In this document: positions 33,616-42,525 of the stretch, in pieces
Position numbering within the stretch: position 1 is the stretch's first letter
Layout of the letters: the number at the start of each line of letters is the position of its first letter
From: an uncultured Oscillospiraceae bacterium
GTDB taxonomy: Bacteria; Bacillota; Clostridia; Oscillospirales; Oscillospiraceae
Direction: 5' to 3'
DNA: 64,000 nucleotides
NCBI GenBank assembly: GCA_910588105.1
Contig: CAJUQD010000009.1
Span: 4,573-68,572 of the forward strand
Translations under genes and position numbers: made by a program
The notes under the pieces: generated by a model
The model's input: the letters and a program-made list of their open reading frames with translations, nothing else
What the model was told of the DNA's origin: nothing
The model's database searches: none

Positions 33616-35166
33616 TCACGCGCCCTTCTCCTCCTTCCCGCTCCTGTCCATCCGCTTTGCCCCGGCCATATATAGGCCCAGCTCCTGCACGGTGGTCTGC
33701 TTGGGATCCAGTTCCCCCACGATCTCCCCTTCGTACATCACCAGGATGCGGTCGGACAGGCTCATCACCTCGTCCAGCTCCAGGCTGACCAGCAGCACGG
33801 CGCGGCCCCTGTCCCGCTCCGCCACCAACTGGCTGTGGATATACTCAATGGCACCCACATCTAGGCCGCGGGTAGGCTGGACAGCTACAATGAGGGGCTT
33901 CTCCCGATCCACCTCCCGGGCGATGATGGCCTTCTGCTGGTTGCCGCCGGACATGGAGCGGGCCATGGTCACCGGCCCTTGGCCGGACCGCACGTCGTAC
34001 TGCTCAATCAGCTGCCCGGCATACTCCCGCACCGCTCCCTGGTTGATAAAGCCGTGGGTCTGAAACCGCTTCTCATTGAACCGCTGGAGCACCAGATTCT
34101 GCTCCAGGGTAAAGTCCAGCACTAGGCCATGCTTGTGCCGATCCTCGGGGATGTGACTCATGTTGGCCCCCCGGTGCTTGATGGAGGCGTGGGAAATGTC
34201 CTCCCCGCAAAGGGTAACTGTGCCGCCGGAACTCTTCTCCAGTCCCGTCAGGCCATGGATCAGTTCGGTCTGGCCGTTACCGTCAATCCCCGCGATACAC
34301 AGGATCTCCCCCGCCCTGGCCTGGAAAGAAACATGGTTCACGGCGTTTTTCTTATGACTGCGGGAGGGAACGCACAGCTCACGTACATCCAGAACCGCCT
34401 CCCCCGGCCGGGCCGGCGCCTTGGTCACCTCCAGCTGTACCGGGCGGCCCACCATCATGTTGGACAACGACTGCTTATCTGTGTCCTTGGCATCCACGGT
34501 CCCGATGTACTTGCCCTTGCGCAGTACCGTCACCCGGTCGGACACCGACATGATCTCGTTGAGCTTGTGGGATATAAACAGGATGGACTTGCCCTCCTTG
34601 GCAAATTCCTTCATGGTGGTCATCAGCTCGTCAATCTCCTGGGGGGTGAGCACAGCGGTAGGCTCATCGAAAATCAAGATTTCATTGTCCCGGTAAAGCA
34701 TTTTAAGGATCTCTACCCGCTGCTGCATACCCACGGTGATATCCTCCACCTTGGAGTCCAAATCCACCTTCAGTCCATACCGCTCGGACAGGGCCTCCAC
34801 CTTCGCGCGGGCCTCTTTCTTCTGAAGGAACCCCATTTTTGTGGTCTCCGCACCCAGGATGATATTGTCCAGCACGGTAAACACCTCAATGAGCTTGAAG
34901 TGCTGGTGAACCATGCCGATGCCCAGGGCGGTGGCGTCGTTTGGGTCATGGATTTTGACCTCCTGGCCGTTTTTTTTGATGATCCCCTTTTCCGGCTGGT
35001 AAAGGCCGAAAAGGACGCTCATCAGCGTGGACTTCCCCGCCCCGTTCTCCCCCAGGAGGGCGTGGATTTCCCCCCGGCGGAGCTGGAGGGTGATATCATC
35101 GTTGGCGATGATACCGGGAAATTCCTTGGTAATGTGGAGCATCTCAATGATGTTCTCAGATTCCAT
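33616..35166 (-). CDS. nupO: Nucleoside ABC transporter ATP-binding protein (NupO-like)
   Basis: The 516-residue protein contains two fused ATPase domains. The first has GENGAGKST (Walker A), a signature region (VGMQQRVEILK) and LIFDEPT. The second has a degenerate P-loop GIDGNGQTE, as usual in this family, and MSGGNQQKAIIARE. The start at 35164-35166 begins the conserved MESENIIEM; an in-frame ATG nine bases upstream is an alternative with a slightly better placed AGGAAG. Confidence 0.93.
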   Translation of the reverse strand: MESENIIEMLHITKEFPGIIANDDITLQLRRGEIHALLGENGAGKSTLMSVLFGLYQPEKGIIKKNGQEVKIHDPNDATALGIGMVHQHFKLIEVFTVLDNIILGAETTKMGFLQKKEARAKVEALSERYGLKVDLDSKVEDITVGMQQRVEILKMLYRDNEILIFDEPTAVLTPQEIDELMTTMKEFAKEGKSILFISHKLNEIMSVSDRVTVLRKGKYIGTVDAKDTDKQSLSNMMVGRPVQLEVTKAPARPGEAVLDVRELCVPSRSHKKNAVNHVSFQARAGEILCIAGIDGNGQTELIHGLTGLEKSSGGTVTLCGEDISHASIKHRGANMSHIPEDRHKHGLVLDFTLEQNLVLQRFNEKRFQTHGFINQGAVREYAGQLIEQYDVRSGQGPVTMARSMSGGNQQKAIIAREVDREKPLIVAVQPTRGLDVGAIEYIHSQLVAERDRGRAVLLVSLELDEVMSLSDRILVMYEGEIVGELDPKQTTVQELGLYMAGAKRMDRSGKEEKGA

Positions 35167-35283
35167 CGTTCTCATCCCGCTTCCTGTCCAAAATGTCGAT
35201 ACCGGGCCCCTACGGAAACCCTTATTATGTCGATTATACCTGATACTCGACAAAAACACAAGCAATTTTATTCCATTACGGCA

Positions 35284-35317
35284 GAAAAAACGGGCGGGAC
35301 GCATTGCGTCCCGCCCG
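35284..35317 (-). terminator. Terminator between the BMP lipoprotein gene and its ATPase gene
   Basis: A 12-bp GC stem (35291-35302 with 35306-35317) followed by TTTTTT on the minus strand. It lies inside the transporter operon. It probably allows partial read-through so that the binding protein is made in excess. Confidence 0.85.
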
Positions 35318-35337
35318 CACAGGGTCTCAAACCAAAA

Positions 35338-36561
35338 TCAGTCAATATAGTTCAGGGTCACGTTGCTCCACTCAGTAGCGGTCAGCTTGGCGAAGTCCTC
35401 TTCGGTAACCATGCTGTCCACCACCAGCTTGCCGGAAGCCATGTCGGCCAGCTGAGCCTCGTACTCCGCAACGGTGTAGTTCTCCAGTCTCCAGGTCGCG
35501 GTGGGCAGACCCACGGCGTCGTCCTTGGCGCCCAGGGAGGTGCCGTTGCCGCCGATGTCGGAGAAGGAGCCGTCATACACCTTGGCCACGGCCCACTGCA
35601 CGGCGCTGGACAGGCCCTTCATGGCGGAGGTCACCACGGTCTCGGACTGGGCGGACTGGTCCACGTCCACGCCCACCACCAAGCCGTCGCTGGCGGCGGC
35701 GGCAGCGGCCACGGAGTTGAACATGGAACCGCCGCAGGCAAAGACGATCTCGGTACCGTTGGAGTACCAGCCGTTCATCATGGTCTGCAGCTCGGGGGAT
35801 GCCTGGAAATTAGCGCCGTACTGCCAGGAGTAGTTCATATCCACGGTCTTGCCCAGCTCCTTGGCGGCGTCATTGGCGCCCTGCACAAAGCCGTAGCCGA
35901 AGCGGCAGCAGGCGGGATTGGTGCCGCCGCCGCCACCAGTGAAGCCCAGCTTCTCAAAGCCTTCCTTCACCACGGCGTAACCAGCCAGATAGCCGCTCTG
36001 CTCCTCCTGGAAGGAGATGCCGGCCACGTTGTCCAGGCCGATGGGGTAGCCATCAATGAAGATGAAGGGCACATCGGGGAACTCGGCAGCGGCCTTTTTC
36101 AGAGCGGCCTCCTGCATGAAGCCGGCGCACACGATCACCTCGGCGCCACCCTCCACGGCGGCCTTCATGGCGTCGTAGCGGTCGTCGTCAGTGGCGGCGT
36201 CGCCGTTGGCGGGCTGGTAGTACTTGTAGCTCTTGCCGTTGGCGGCGGCGTACAGCTTCACGCCGTCGAAAGTGCCCTGGTTGAAGGACTTGTCCTTCAA
36301 CTGGCCTACATCGGTGATGAAGGCCACCTGATACTTGCTGTCGGCGGAAGTCATGGTGTCGGGGATGTCGTCGGCAGGGTTGGACCCGGGAGCGGGGAGC
36401 GCCTCACTGGGGGCCTGGGAGGGCTCGGTGCTCTCCTCCGTGCCGGGCTGGCTGGCAGGGGGTTCACTGGCGGCCTGCGTGGGATCGGGGTTGCCGCTGG
36501 TGCAGGCAGCCAGGCTCAGCACCATGACCACGGCCAGCAGCATCGCGAGGAACTTTTTCAT
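35338..36561 (-). CDS. BMP family nucleoside-binding lipoprotein
   Basis: The 407-residue solute-binding lipoprotein has the signal MKKFLAMLLAVVMVLSLAAC with a lipobox cysteine, then a Pro/Ser/Glu-rich linker (about 21-65), and the BMP/PnrA fold (QVAFITDVGQLKDKSFNQGTFDG; GVDVDQS). PnrA homologues bind purine nucleosides. The second ATG (36559-36561) was preferred because it gives a normal lipoprotein signal and AAAGGA lies upstream. Confidence 0.93.
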   Translation of the reverse strand: MKKFLAMLLAVVMVLSLAACTSGNPDPTQAASEPPASQPGTEESTEPSQAPSEALPAPGSNPADDIPDTMTSADSKYQVAFITDVGQLKDKSFNQGTFDGVKLYAAANGKSYKYYQPANGDAATDDDRYDAMKAAVEGGAEVIVCAGFMQEAALKKAAAEFPDVPFIFIDGYPIGLDNVAGISFQEEQSGYLAGYAVVKEGFEKLGFTGGGGGTNPACCRFGYGFVQGANDAAKELGKTVDMNYSWQYGANFQASPELQTMMNGWYSNGTEIVFACGGSMFNSVAAAAAASDGLVVGVDVDQSAQSETVVTSAMKGLSSAVQWAVAKVYDGSFSDIGGNGTSLGAKDDAVGLPTATWRLENYTVAEYEAQLADMASGKLVVDSMVTEEDFAKLTATEWSNVTLNYID

Positions 36562-36668
36562 CGCAAATTTCATCCTTTCTTTTCATCTATTCCGAACGGC
36601 GGCGCCGTCCGCACTCCATGTCCATGGGGCGGGCACAGCATCTGCGCCCTGCCCCAAAGGACGAGCCC

Positions 36669-36697
36669 ATTATATCGCGTCTGTCCGCAAAACACAA
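36669..36697 (-). promoter_or_regulatory. SigA promoter of the nucleoside transporter operon
   Basis: On the minus strand TTGTGT (36692-36697), 17 nt, TATAAT (36669-36674). It leaves an approximately 100-nt leader before the lipoprotein start containing two GC-rich hairpins; no known purine riboswitch core was recognised. Confidence 0.7.
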
Positions 36698-36750
36698 GGA
36701 CTATTTGCATTGTACACGGATTTTTCACAAACCCCGACAAATTGCACCAC

Positions 36751-37416
36751 TCAATACCCCTGTGCCTGCTGTCCTTTCACCAGCTTGACGATACGGCTGG
36801 TACCCAGCCGGCTCGCCCCCAGCTCCAAAAAGTCCGCCGCGTCTTGAAGGCTGGAGATTCCCCCCGCGGCCTTGATCTTCACATGGGGGGCCACATTGGC
36901 TTTAAACAGCGCCACATCCTCCCGGGTAGCCCCAGCGGTGGAGAAGCCGGTGGACGTCTTGATGTAATCCGCTCCGCTCTCCGATACAATCCGGCACAGG
37001 CGCACCTTCTCCTCCTGGGTGAGCAAACATGTCTCGATGATGACCTTGAGCACCAGGCCGCCGCACGCCTCCTTCACCGCGCGGATCTCGGCCAGCAGGT
37101 CGTCCCACCGGCCGTCCTTGGCCCAGCCGATATTGATGACCATGTCGATCTCGCTGGCCCCATTGGCAATGGCGTCCCGGGCTTCAAACACCTTGACGGC
37201 GGTGGTGCAGTAGCCGTTGGGGAAACCGATGACGGTGCACACCGGGAGCCTGTCCCCCAGGTAGTCCGCCGCCCGCTTCACGTAGCTGGCCGGGATGCAC
37301 ACGCTGGCGCAGCCATACGCGGCCCCGTCATCGCAGACTTGTCTGATCTCCTCCCAGGTAGCGGTCTGGGTAAGCAGGGTGTGGTCTACGGCGGCCAGAA
37401 TGGTCTTGTTGTCCAT
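36751..37416 (-). CDS. deoC: Deoxyribose-phosphate aldolase
   Basis: DeoC splits deoxyribose-5-phosphate into glyceraldehyde-3-phosphate and acetaldehyde, the last step of deoxynucleoside catabolism. The 221-residue protein has the Schiff-base lysine in YIKTSTGF and the second lysine in KIKAAGGI. The start at 37414-37416 follows GAGGTGA. Its place just upstream of the nucleoside transporter supports a nucleoside salvage unit. Confidence 0.95.
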   Translation of the reverse strand: MDNKTILAAVDHTLLTQTATWEEIRQVCDDGAAYGCASVCIPASYVKRAADYLGDRLPVCTVIGFPNGYCTTAVKVFEARDAIANGASEIDMVINIGWAKDGRWDDLLAEIRAVKEACGGLVLKVIIETCLLTQEEKVRLCRIVSESGADYIKTSTGFSTAGATREDVALFKANVAPHVKIKAAGGISSLQDAADFLELGASRLGTSRIVKLVKGQQAQGY

Positions 37417-37448
37417 TGGAATCACCTCATACATTATAATGTAATATC

Positions 37449-37477
37449 ATTGTACTATGCGCGGGCTGGAAAAGCAA
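37449..37477 (-). promoter_or_regulatory. SigA promoter of deoC
   Basis: On the minus strand TTGCTT (37472-37477), 17 nt, TACAAT (37449-37454). Confidence 0.7.
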
Positions 37478-37547
37478 GTCTCTCTCCTATTTCCCCGCAA
37501 ATTTGCCTGACGCAACGGGCAGTTGTCAAATTATACACTATTTTTGG

Positions 37548-37576
37548 TTGCCATATCCGATGTTTTTTGCTATGAT
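37548..37576 (+). promoter_or_regulatory. SigA promoter of the glycine-repeat XRE gene
   Basis: TTGCCA (37548-37553), 17 nt, TATGAT (37571-37576), about 50 bp before the start codon. Confidence 0.75.
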
Positions 37577-37625
37577 ACCCCTGTCCAACAGGCGCCGGAC
37601 AGTCTTTTTTCGGAGGTATCACCAT

Positions 37626-38453
37626 ATGGATTTTCGAGACCGTTTATTTGACCTGCGCCGTCAGGCCGGTCTGTCTCAGGAAGAGCTGGCCAATCTCCTT
37701 GGCCTCACCCGGCAGGCGGTGCAGAAGTGGGAGGCGGGCACATCCCGCCCGGATATGGACAACCTGACCGCCCTGTCCAACTATTTTCACGTCTCCCTGG
37801 ACTACCTGGTGACGGGCCGGGACGCGGCTTACTGCCCTCCCCCGCCGGAGTGCGAACCTACCCCCCCGTCCCAGCCTGCCTCAACCATCGTCCACCACTA
37901 CTATCACGAGGGCTGGCATTACGAGTATAAGAGCGAGCGTACCCTGTTCGGCCTGCCCCTGATCCACGTAAATATCGGGCGCAGGGATCACTGGGCCCGG
38001 GGAATTATTGCCATCGGAAATATCGCCACGGGGTTTGTGGCCCTGGGGGGCGTGGCCGCAGGGCTGTTCTCCCTGGGCGGGGTGAGCTTCGGACTGCTGA
38101 TGGCCCTGGGTGCGGTGTCCCTGGGCGCGGTGTCCATCGGAGGGGTGGCTCTGGGCCTGCTGGCCTGGGGCGGTATTGCCCTAGGCTGGCTGGCGGTGGG
38201 TGGATGCTCCGTGGGCGTTTACGCCATCGGCGGCGTGGCTGCGGCCTCCCGGGTGGCAGTGGGCGGCACGGTGTCCGCGCCCCTGGCCATCGGGCTTGTG
38301 GTGGACGGCGCAAAAACCATACTCGTCCCCCTGGAGGGTCTCAGCGACCAGGCGTTGGCGGAAGCCCACAAGGCCATCACCGAGACTTGCCCCAATGCCC
38401 CCTCTTTTGTGACCCGGCTGCTTAAATTTTTTGTTTGGGCTGAGATGCGCTGA
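37626..38453 (+). CDS. XRE-family regulator with a glycine-repeat hydrophobic C-terminal domain
   Basis: The 275-residue protein has an N-terminal HTH_3 domain (about 1-60; LSQEELANLLGLTRQAVQKWEAG). A Pro-rich linker follows. Residues about 120-225 form a run of short repeats of the G-x(3)-G-x(2-3)-GG type (such as GGVAAGLFSLGGVSFGL), strongly hydrophobic and glycine-zipper-like, that probably sits in or on the membrane. Such a regulator could sense envelope stress and is separate from classic metabolite-binding regulators. The gene is monocistronic, with its own promoter and terminator. Confidence 0.85.
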   Translation: MDFRDRLFDLRRQAGLSQEELANLLGLTRQAVQKWEAGTSRPDMDNLTALSNYFHVSLDYLVTGRDAAYCPPPPECEPTPPSQPASTIVHHYYHEGWHYEYKSERTLFGLPLIHVNIGRRDHWARGIIAIGNIATGFVALGGVAAGLFSLGGVSFGLLMALGAVSLGAVSIGGVALGLLAWGGIALGWLAVGGCSVGVYAIGGVAAASRVAVGGTVSAPLAIGLVVDGAKTILVPLEGLSDQALAEAHKAITETCPNAPSFVTRLLKFFVWAEMR

Positions 38454-38496
38454 AAATCCCCGGCAGGTTGTGTTTCCAGCCTGCCGGGGATTTTTT
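38453..38496 (+). terminator. Terminator of the glycine-repeat XRE gene
   Basis: A perfect 15-bp stem (38453-38467 with 38480-38494) followed by a T-tract, beginning at the end of the stop codon. Confidence 0.9.
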
Positions 38497-38540
38497 GCTT
38501 AAACTCAATTATTGGTTTAATTTTGACAAAATTACCACCA

Positions 38541-38569
38541 TTGCATTCAACCGTTGTTTTTTCTATAAT
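38541..38569 (+). promoter_or_regulatory. SigA promoter of the XRE-ABC exporter operon
   Basis: TTGCAT (38541-38546), 17 nt, TATAAT (38564-38569). An additional TTGACA lies upstream at 38523. The AT-rich region around 38500-38530 may hold an operator for the regulator encoded downstream. Confidence 0.75.
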
Positions 38570-38598
38570 ACAACCATCAAGCGAATTGAGGTGGTCTT

Positions 38599-39546
38599 AT
38601 GGTCAATATACTGAGCGAACGCATCGCCGAGCTGCGCCGGGAACGGGGCCTTACCCAGGAGCAACTGGGCCAGCCGCTGGGGGTGTCCGCCCAGGCGGTG
38701 AGCAAATGGGAAAAGGGCGGCGCGCCCGATGTGGAGCTCCTCCCCGCCCTGGCCGACCGGCTGGGGGTGACCATCGACGCCCTCTTCGGCCGGGAGGGCG
38801 GGGCGGTGGAGGACATGGAAGACACGCTGATTCGGTGGCTCATATCTCTCCCCGAGGGACAGCGCATCAGTGAATTGTGCCGTCTGGCATGGTCGTCCTC
38901 CCGCGCCATCATGAACCACCGTATGGATACCGTCACTATGCCGGATCTGAAATATTCCGAGGGCTGCACCGTCAGGGTGGGCGGCGAAGATGTTTTGCTG
39001 CGGGTGGCGGTGGATATCAAGGAGGGCCTTCTCTTTGGCGTGGGGTCGGAGGAGCTGTCCTTCATGTCCATCTGGCCCAGGCCGGAGGCAGGCTACGCCG
39101 CCTATTTCGCCGACCGCGACCTCTGCCGCCGCCTCTTCGCCCTTCTGGCCCGGCCAGGCTGTCTGGAGCTGATGGAGCGGCTTCACGACGATCTCGCCGC
39201 CCGCTACTATGTGCCGGAGGTACTGGCCAAGCAGCTGGACCAACCCCCGGAGCAGACGGCGGAGCTGCTGGCCGGTATGGCCGAGCTGAAACTGGTGAAA
39301 AAGCTGGACCTGGAGATGGAAAGCGGCTCCGTCAGCGCCTATATCGTCCACGAAAACTGGGCCTTCACTCCCTTCATGCTCCTTACCCGGTGCCTGCTGG
39401 AAAAAAGCGACGCCTTTTACCTGCTCTGGGACGACCACGACGAGCCGGAGCTGCCCCGCAGCCCCGACGCCGCCATCTACGGCCGCCTGACCGCGGAGGG
39501 CCTGCCCAACATAAACCGAAACCCACACAAAGGAGAATCAAAATGA
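38599..39546 (+). CDS. XRE-family regulator coupled to an ABC exporter
   Basis: The 315-residue protein has an HTH_3 domain (about 5-62; LTQEQLGQPLGVSAQAVSKWEKG). The remaining 250 residues contain no family that I recognise; they include DRDLCRRLFALL and a helical region resembling a winged-helix C-terminal unit (about 200-260). The RBS is GAGGTGG. It overlaps the ABC exporter by four bases, so it very likely controls that exporter and its own synthesis. Confidence 0.85.
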   Translation: MVNILSERIAELRRERGLTQEQLGQPLGVSAQAVSKWEKGGAPDVELLPALADRLGVTIDALFGREGGAVEDMEDTLIRWLISLPEGQRISELCRLAWSSSRAIMNHRMDTVTMPDLKYSEGCTVRVGGEDVLLRVAVDIKEGLLFGVGSEELSFMSIWPRPEAGYAAYFADRDLCRRLFALLARPGCLELMERLHDDLAARYYVPEVLAKQLDQPPEQTAELLAGMAELKLVKKLDLEMESGSVSAYIVHENWAFTPFMLLTRCLLEKSDAFYLLWDDHDEPELPRSPDAAIYGRLTAEGLPNINRNPHKGESK

Positions 39547-41267
39547 ACCTGAAGCCCAAAAAGAGTCCCGCCGCTCGGCAGTATTACCAATCCTTTTACC
39601 AAGGGAACCGCCTGCGCTTTGTGCTGGCCCTGCTCCTGATCATCCTGTCCTTCCCGCAAAACCTCATCGGCTCCTGGCTGCTGGGCGAGGTCATCGACGT
39701 GGTGGCCGCCAGGGATCTGGAGTGGTTGTGGCGGACGCTGGTATTCGCCATCGTATTTCTCGCCGCCGTGTTTGTGATTGACCTGGCCATGTACCGCACC
39801 AAATCCACTTTCGTCCACCGGGCCCTGGCCCAGTACAAATCCTTGGCCTTCCGCAACCTGTCTGAGAAGAGCATCAGCGCCTTTTCCCGGGAAAACACCG
39901 GTCGCTACATCTCCGTACTTACCAATGATGTGAGCTCCGTGGAAGAAAACTACCTCAAACGTACCTTTCTGCTTGTTTACTACATCCTGCTCTTCTTCGG
40001 CGCTCTGGGCATGATGTTCTGGTACAGCCCAATCCTGGCTGTCGCCACCATCGTACTTGCCCTCTTCCCCCTGGCGGCCTCCCTGCTCCTGGGCAAGGAG
40101 CTGGCAGTGCGGGAAAAGGCGGTGAGCGACAAGAACGAGGGCTTCGTGGCTCAGCTCAAGGATCTGTTGTCCGGCTTTTCCGTCATCAAGAGCTTCAAGG
40201 CCGAGGGGGAGGCCCAGCGGATGTTTGACGCCGCCAACCGCGACGTGGAGGAGGGCAAGCGCCGCCGCTTCTGGTGGGAGTGCCTGCTCACGGCGGTAAG
40301 CCAGAGCCTGTGTTCCGAGGCCCTCCAGTTCGGTATCTTTTTCCTGGGGGCTTTCCTGGCCATCCGGGGGGACATCACCGCGGGCACGGTGCTCATCTTT
40401 GTCAACCTGTGTAACTTCGTCATCATGCCCATCAACATCATCCCCCAGTACTTGGCCAGCCGCAAGGCCGCCCAGGCCCTCATCGAAAAGCTGGCCCAGG
40501 TCACTGAGGAAAACACCGGGCGCTCCGGCGAGGCCATCCTCCCAGTGCTAAACGAGGCCATCTCCCTGGATCATGTGACTTTCGGCTACGAGCCGGACAA
40601 GCCGGTGCTTCAGGACATCTCCCTCCGACTGGAGCCGGGCAAAAAGTATGCCATCGTGGGCGGCTCCGGGTCAGGCAAGTCCACCCTGCTCAACCTGCTC
40701 ATGGGCGCTTACGACGGTTATGGCGGCTCCATCTCCATCGATGGCCGGGAGCTACGGGAGGTGGCCACGGACAGCCTGTACGACCTGATGAGCCTCATCG
40801 GCCAGAACGTGTTCCTGTTTGACGACACCATCCGCCGCAATATCACCATGTTCCGGGAGTTCCCCGATGGGCAGGTAAACGAGGCTGTCAAGCGTTCCGG
40901 CCTGTCAGAGCTTCTTTCCCGGCGGGGCGAAAACTACCGATGCGGCGAAAATGGCGTAGGCCTGTCCGGCGGCGAGCGCCAGCGGGTGTCCATCGCCCGC
41001 TGCCTGCTCCGAGGCGCGCCGGTGCTGCTGCTGGACGAGGCCACCGCCTCCCTGGACAACCAGACCGCCTTCGCCGTCACCGATGCCATCCTCCACCTAG
41101 ACGGCCTCACCCGGGTGGTGGTCACCCATCGGCTAGACGAAGCGCTCATGTCGCAGTACGATGAGATTATCGTGATGCGAAACGGCAAGATTCAGGAGCG
41201 CGGCAGTTTCGGCCAGCTCATGGAACAGAAGGGCATCTTCTATTCCCTGTGCACCCTGGCGGCATGA
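39543..41267 (+). CDS. ABC exporter, fused membrane and ATPase domains
   Basis: The 574-residue half-transporter has six predicted membrane helices in about residues 25-310 and an ATPase domain (about 335-574) with Walker A GGSGSGKST, signature LSGGERQRV, Walker B VLLLDEAT and the H-loop in VTHRLDE. It would work as a homodimer exporting a lipid, peptide or drug. The start at 39543 has AGGAG upstream and overlaps the XRE gene; the much longer open frame ahead is a shadow of the regulator. Confidence 0.93.
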   Translation: MNLKPKKSPAARQYYQSFYQGNRLRFVLALLLIILSFPQNLIGSWLLGEVIDVVAARDLEWLWRTLVFAIVFLAAVFVIDLAMYRTKSTFVHRALAQYKSLAFRNLSEKSISAFSRENTGRYISVLTNDVSSVEENYLKRTFLLVYYILLFFGALGMMFWYSPILAVATIVLALFPLAASLLLGKELAVREKAVSDKNEGFVAQLKDLLSGFSVIKSFKAEGEAQRMFDAANRDVEEGKRRRFWWECLLTAVSQSLCSEALQFGIFFLGAFLAIRGDITAGTVLIFVNLCNFVIMPINIIPQYLASRKAAQALIEKLAQVTEENTGRSGEAILPVLNEAISLDHVTFGYEPDKPVLQDISLRLEPGKKYAIVGGSGSGKSTLLNLLMGAYDGYGGSISIDGRELREVATDSLYDLMSLIGQNVFLFDDTIRRNITMFREFPDGQVNEAVKRSGLSELLSRRGENYRCGENGVGLSGGERQRVSIARCLLRGAPVLLLDEATASLDNQTAFAVTDAILHLDGLTRVVVTHRLDEALMSQYDEIIVMRNGKIQERGSFGQLMEQKGIFYSLCTLAA

Positions 41268-41305
41268 ACAGAACCGGGCGGCTGTTTGGCTGCCCGGTTC
41301 CTGTT
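41267..41305. terminator. Bidirectional terminator between ABC exporter and DUF362 gene
   Basis: Nearly perfect stem (41267-41279 with 41292-41305, one bulged base) between two convergent genes. Confidence 0.7.
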
Positions 41306-42456
41306 TAATGATCCAGTAGCTTGGCAATAACGGTGCGGTGCACCTTCATTGCGCTCTTTGGGCAGAATTCCTGACAGCAGAAGCAGCGGATACACGCCTT
41401 GCGGTCGATACGGGGTTTTTTGTCCACCATGGTAATGGCCTTGGCCGGACATACATCCCTGCACTCGCCGCACCCCACGCACTCCACCTTTTTCACCATA
41501 GGCCTCTGGGACAGCGCCCAGTTCATCACCGACCCCTTCACCCGGCCGAACAGGCTCTTGCCGTCTCCCTGGAACAGGTGGCTGTTGCCGGTGGTGATGC
41601 GCTGAAAGTCCGGGATGGCAAAGGCGGCGGGGTCGCCTTTCACTGTCAGCTCCGACTCCGAAGCGGGGATGAGCCCCCGTTCCAGTGCCGCCTCCAGGGT
41701 GGGCACCTCTTCCCGCTTCAAGCCGATGAGCCCGGCGCACACCAGGTCCGCCTTGTGGGGGCTCTCCGCCGCTATCAGCGCCCCCATATGCCGGGGCGTG
41801 CCTCCGGTGGGCCCGTTCCCCTCCATGCACTCCACCGCGTCCACAATGGTGAGGCGGGGCTTGAAATACTCGTCCAAATCCACAATCATCCGGGCAAAAT
41901 CCCGGGGATCGGGATACCGAAAGTGGCATTCCGGCTTCATGGTGCCGGGAATGGCCCCAAACATGTTTTTCGCCCCGCAGGTCATGGCCATCATCCCGTG
42001 GGTCTTGAGCTTGCACAGGTTGATGATCGCGTCCGCATCACCCAGCCATGCGGTATACTTGAACTGGCGGCACACCTTTCCCTCCGGGAAATGTGCCTCC
42101 CGCTCCCCGAAATCCTGGTTGAGCCTCCCACCCGCCTGTTCCGCCGCCCTCATGCCGGTGGCGGCGTACACCCGGTTCACGTAGGCGGCGTTATACAGCC
42201 CTCCGGGGCTGTCCCCCACCACCACGTCCGCCCCCCGCGCCCTCAGCAGTTTCACCAGGGCGCAGAGAAGCCCGGGGTGGGTGGTAACTGCCTTTTCAGG
42301 CTTGGCAAAGGTTACCAGATTCACTTTGATGGCAATTTTCATTCCCGGGCGCACCCAATCCAACCCGCCCAGTGGCTTTATCACCCGCTCCAGTGCCGGC
42401 ATGACCTCTGCCTCAGTATAATCCGAACAGGAAACAATTACAACGTCAGGCTTCAC
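41305..42456 (-). CDS. DUF362 protein with two 4Fe-4S clusters
   Basis: The 383-residue protein has a DUF362 domain (about 1-310) and a C-terminal ferredoxin module with CVGCGECRDVCP and CIRCFCCQEFCP, each able to bind a 4Fe-4S cluster. Proteins of this type are thought to be electron-transfer or cluster-dependent enzymes, with no defined reaction. No signal peptide. It stands alone between two terminators. Confidence 0.9.
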   Translation of the reverse strand: MKPDVVIVSCSDYTEAEVMPALERVIKPLGGLDWVRPGMKIAIKVNLVTFAKPEKAVTTHPGLLCALVKLLRARGADVVVGDSPGGLYNAAYVNRVYAATGMRAAEQAGGRLNQDFGEREAHFPEGKVCRQFKYTAWLGDADAIINLCKLKTHGMMAMTCGAKNMFGAIPGTMKPECHFRYPDPRDFARMIVDLDEYFKPRLTIVDAVECMEGNGPTGGTPRHMGALIAAESPHKADLVCAGLIGLKREEVPTLEAALERGLIPASESELTVKGDPAAFAIPDFQRITTGNSHLFQGDGKSLFGRVKGSVMNWALSQRPMVKKVECVGCGECRDVCPAKAITMVDKKPRIDRKACIRCFCCQEFCPKSAMKVHRTVIAKLLDH

Positions 42457-42476
42457 AATTTTTCACCTCTTACCGA

Positions 42477-42506
42477 AAAAGGCTGCCGCAGCTGCGGCAG
42501 CCTTTT
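42477..42506. terminator. Terminator after ispH-rpsA
   Basis: A perfect 15-bp inverted repeat without a loop, flanked by A- and T-runs, which ends the minus-strand operon upstream of the DUF362 gene. Confidence 0.85.
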
Positions 42507-42525
42507 CCAATTCTAAAACGGAATC

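Noticed and set aside
36562..36668. Purine riboswitch in the transporter leader
   Set aside because: The leader has GC-rich hairpins but not the conserved core residues of the purine aptamer.
34129..37575. 1148-codon open frame on the plus strand
   Set aside because: It runs antisense across the transporter ATPase, lipoprotein and deoC genes, and is Gly/His/Val-rich without domains. It mirrors the codon bias of those genes.
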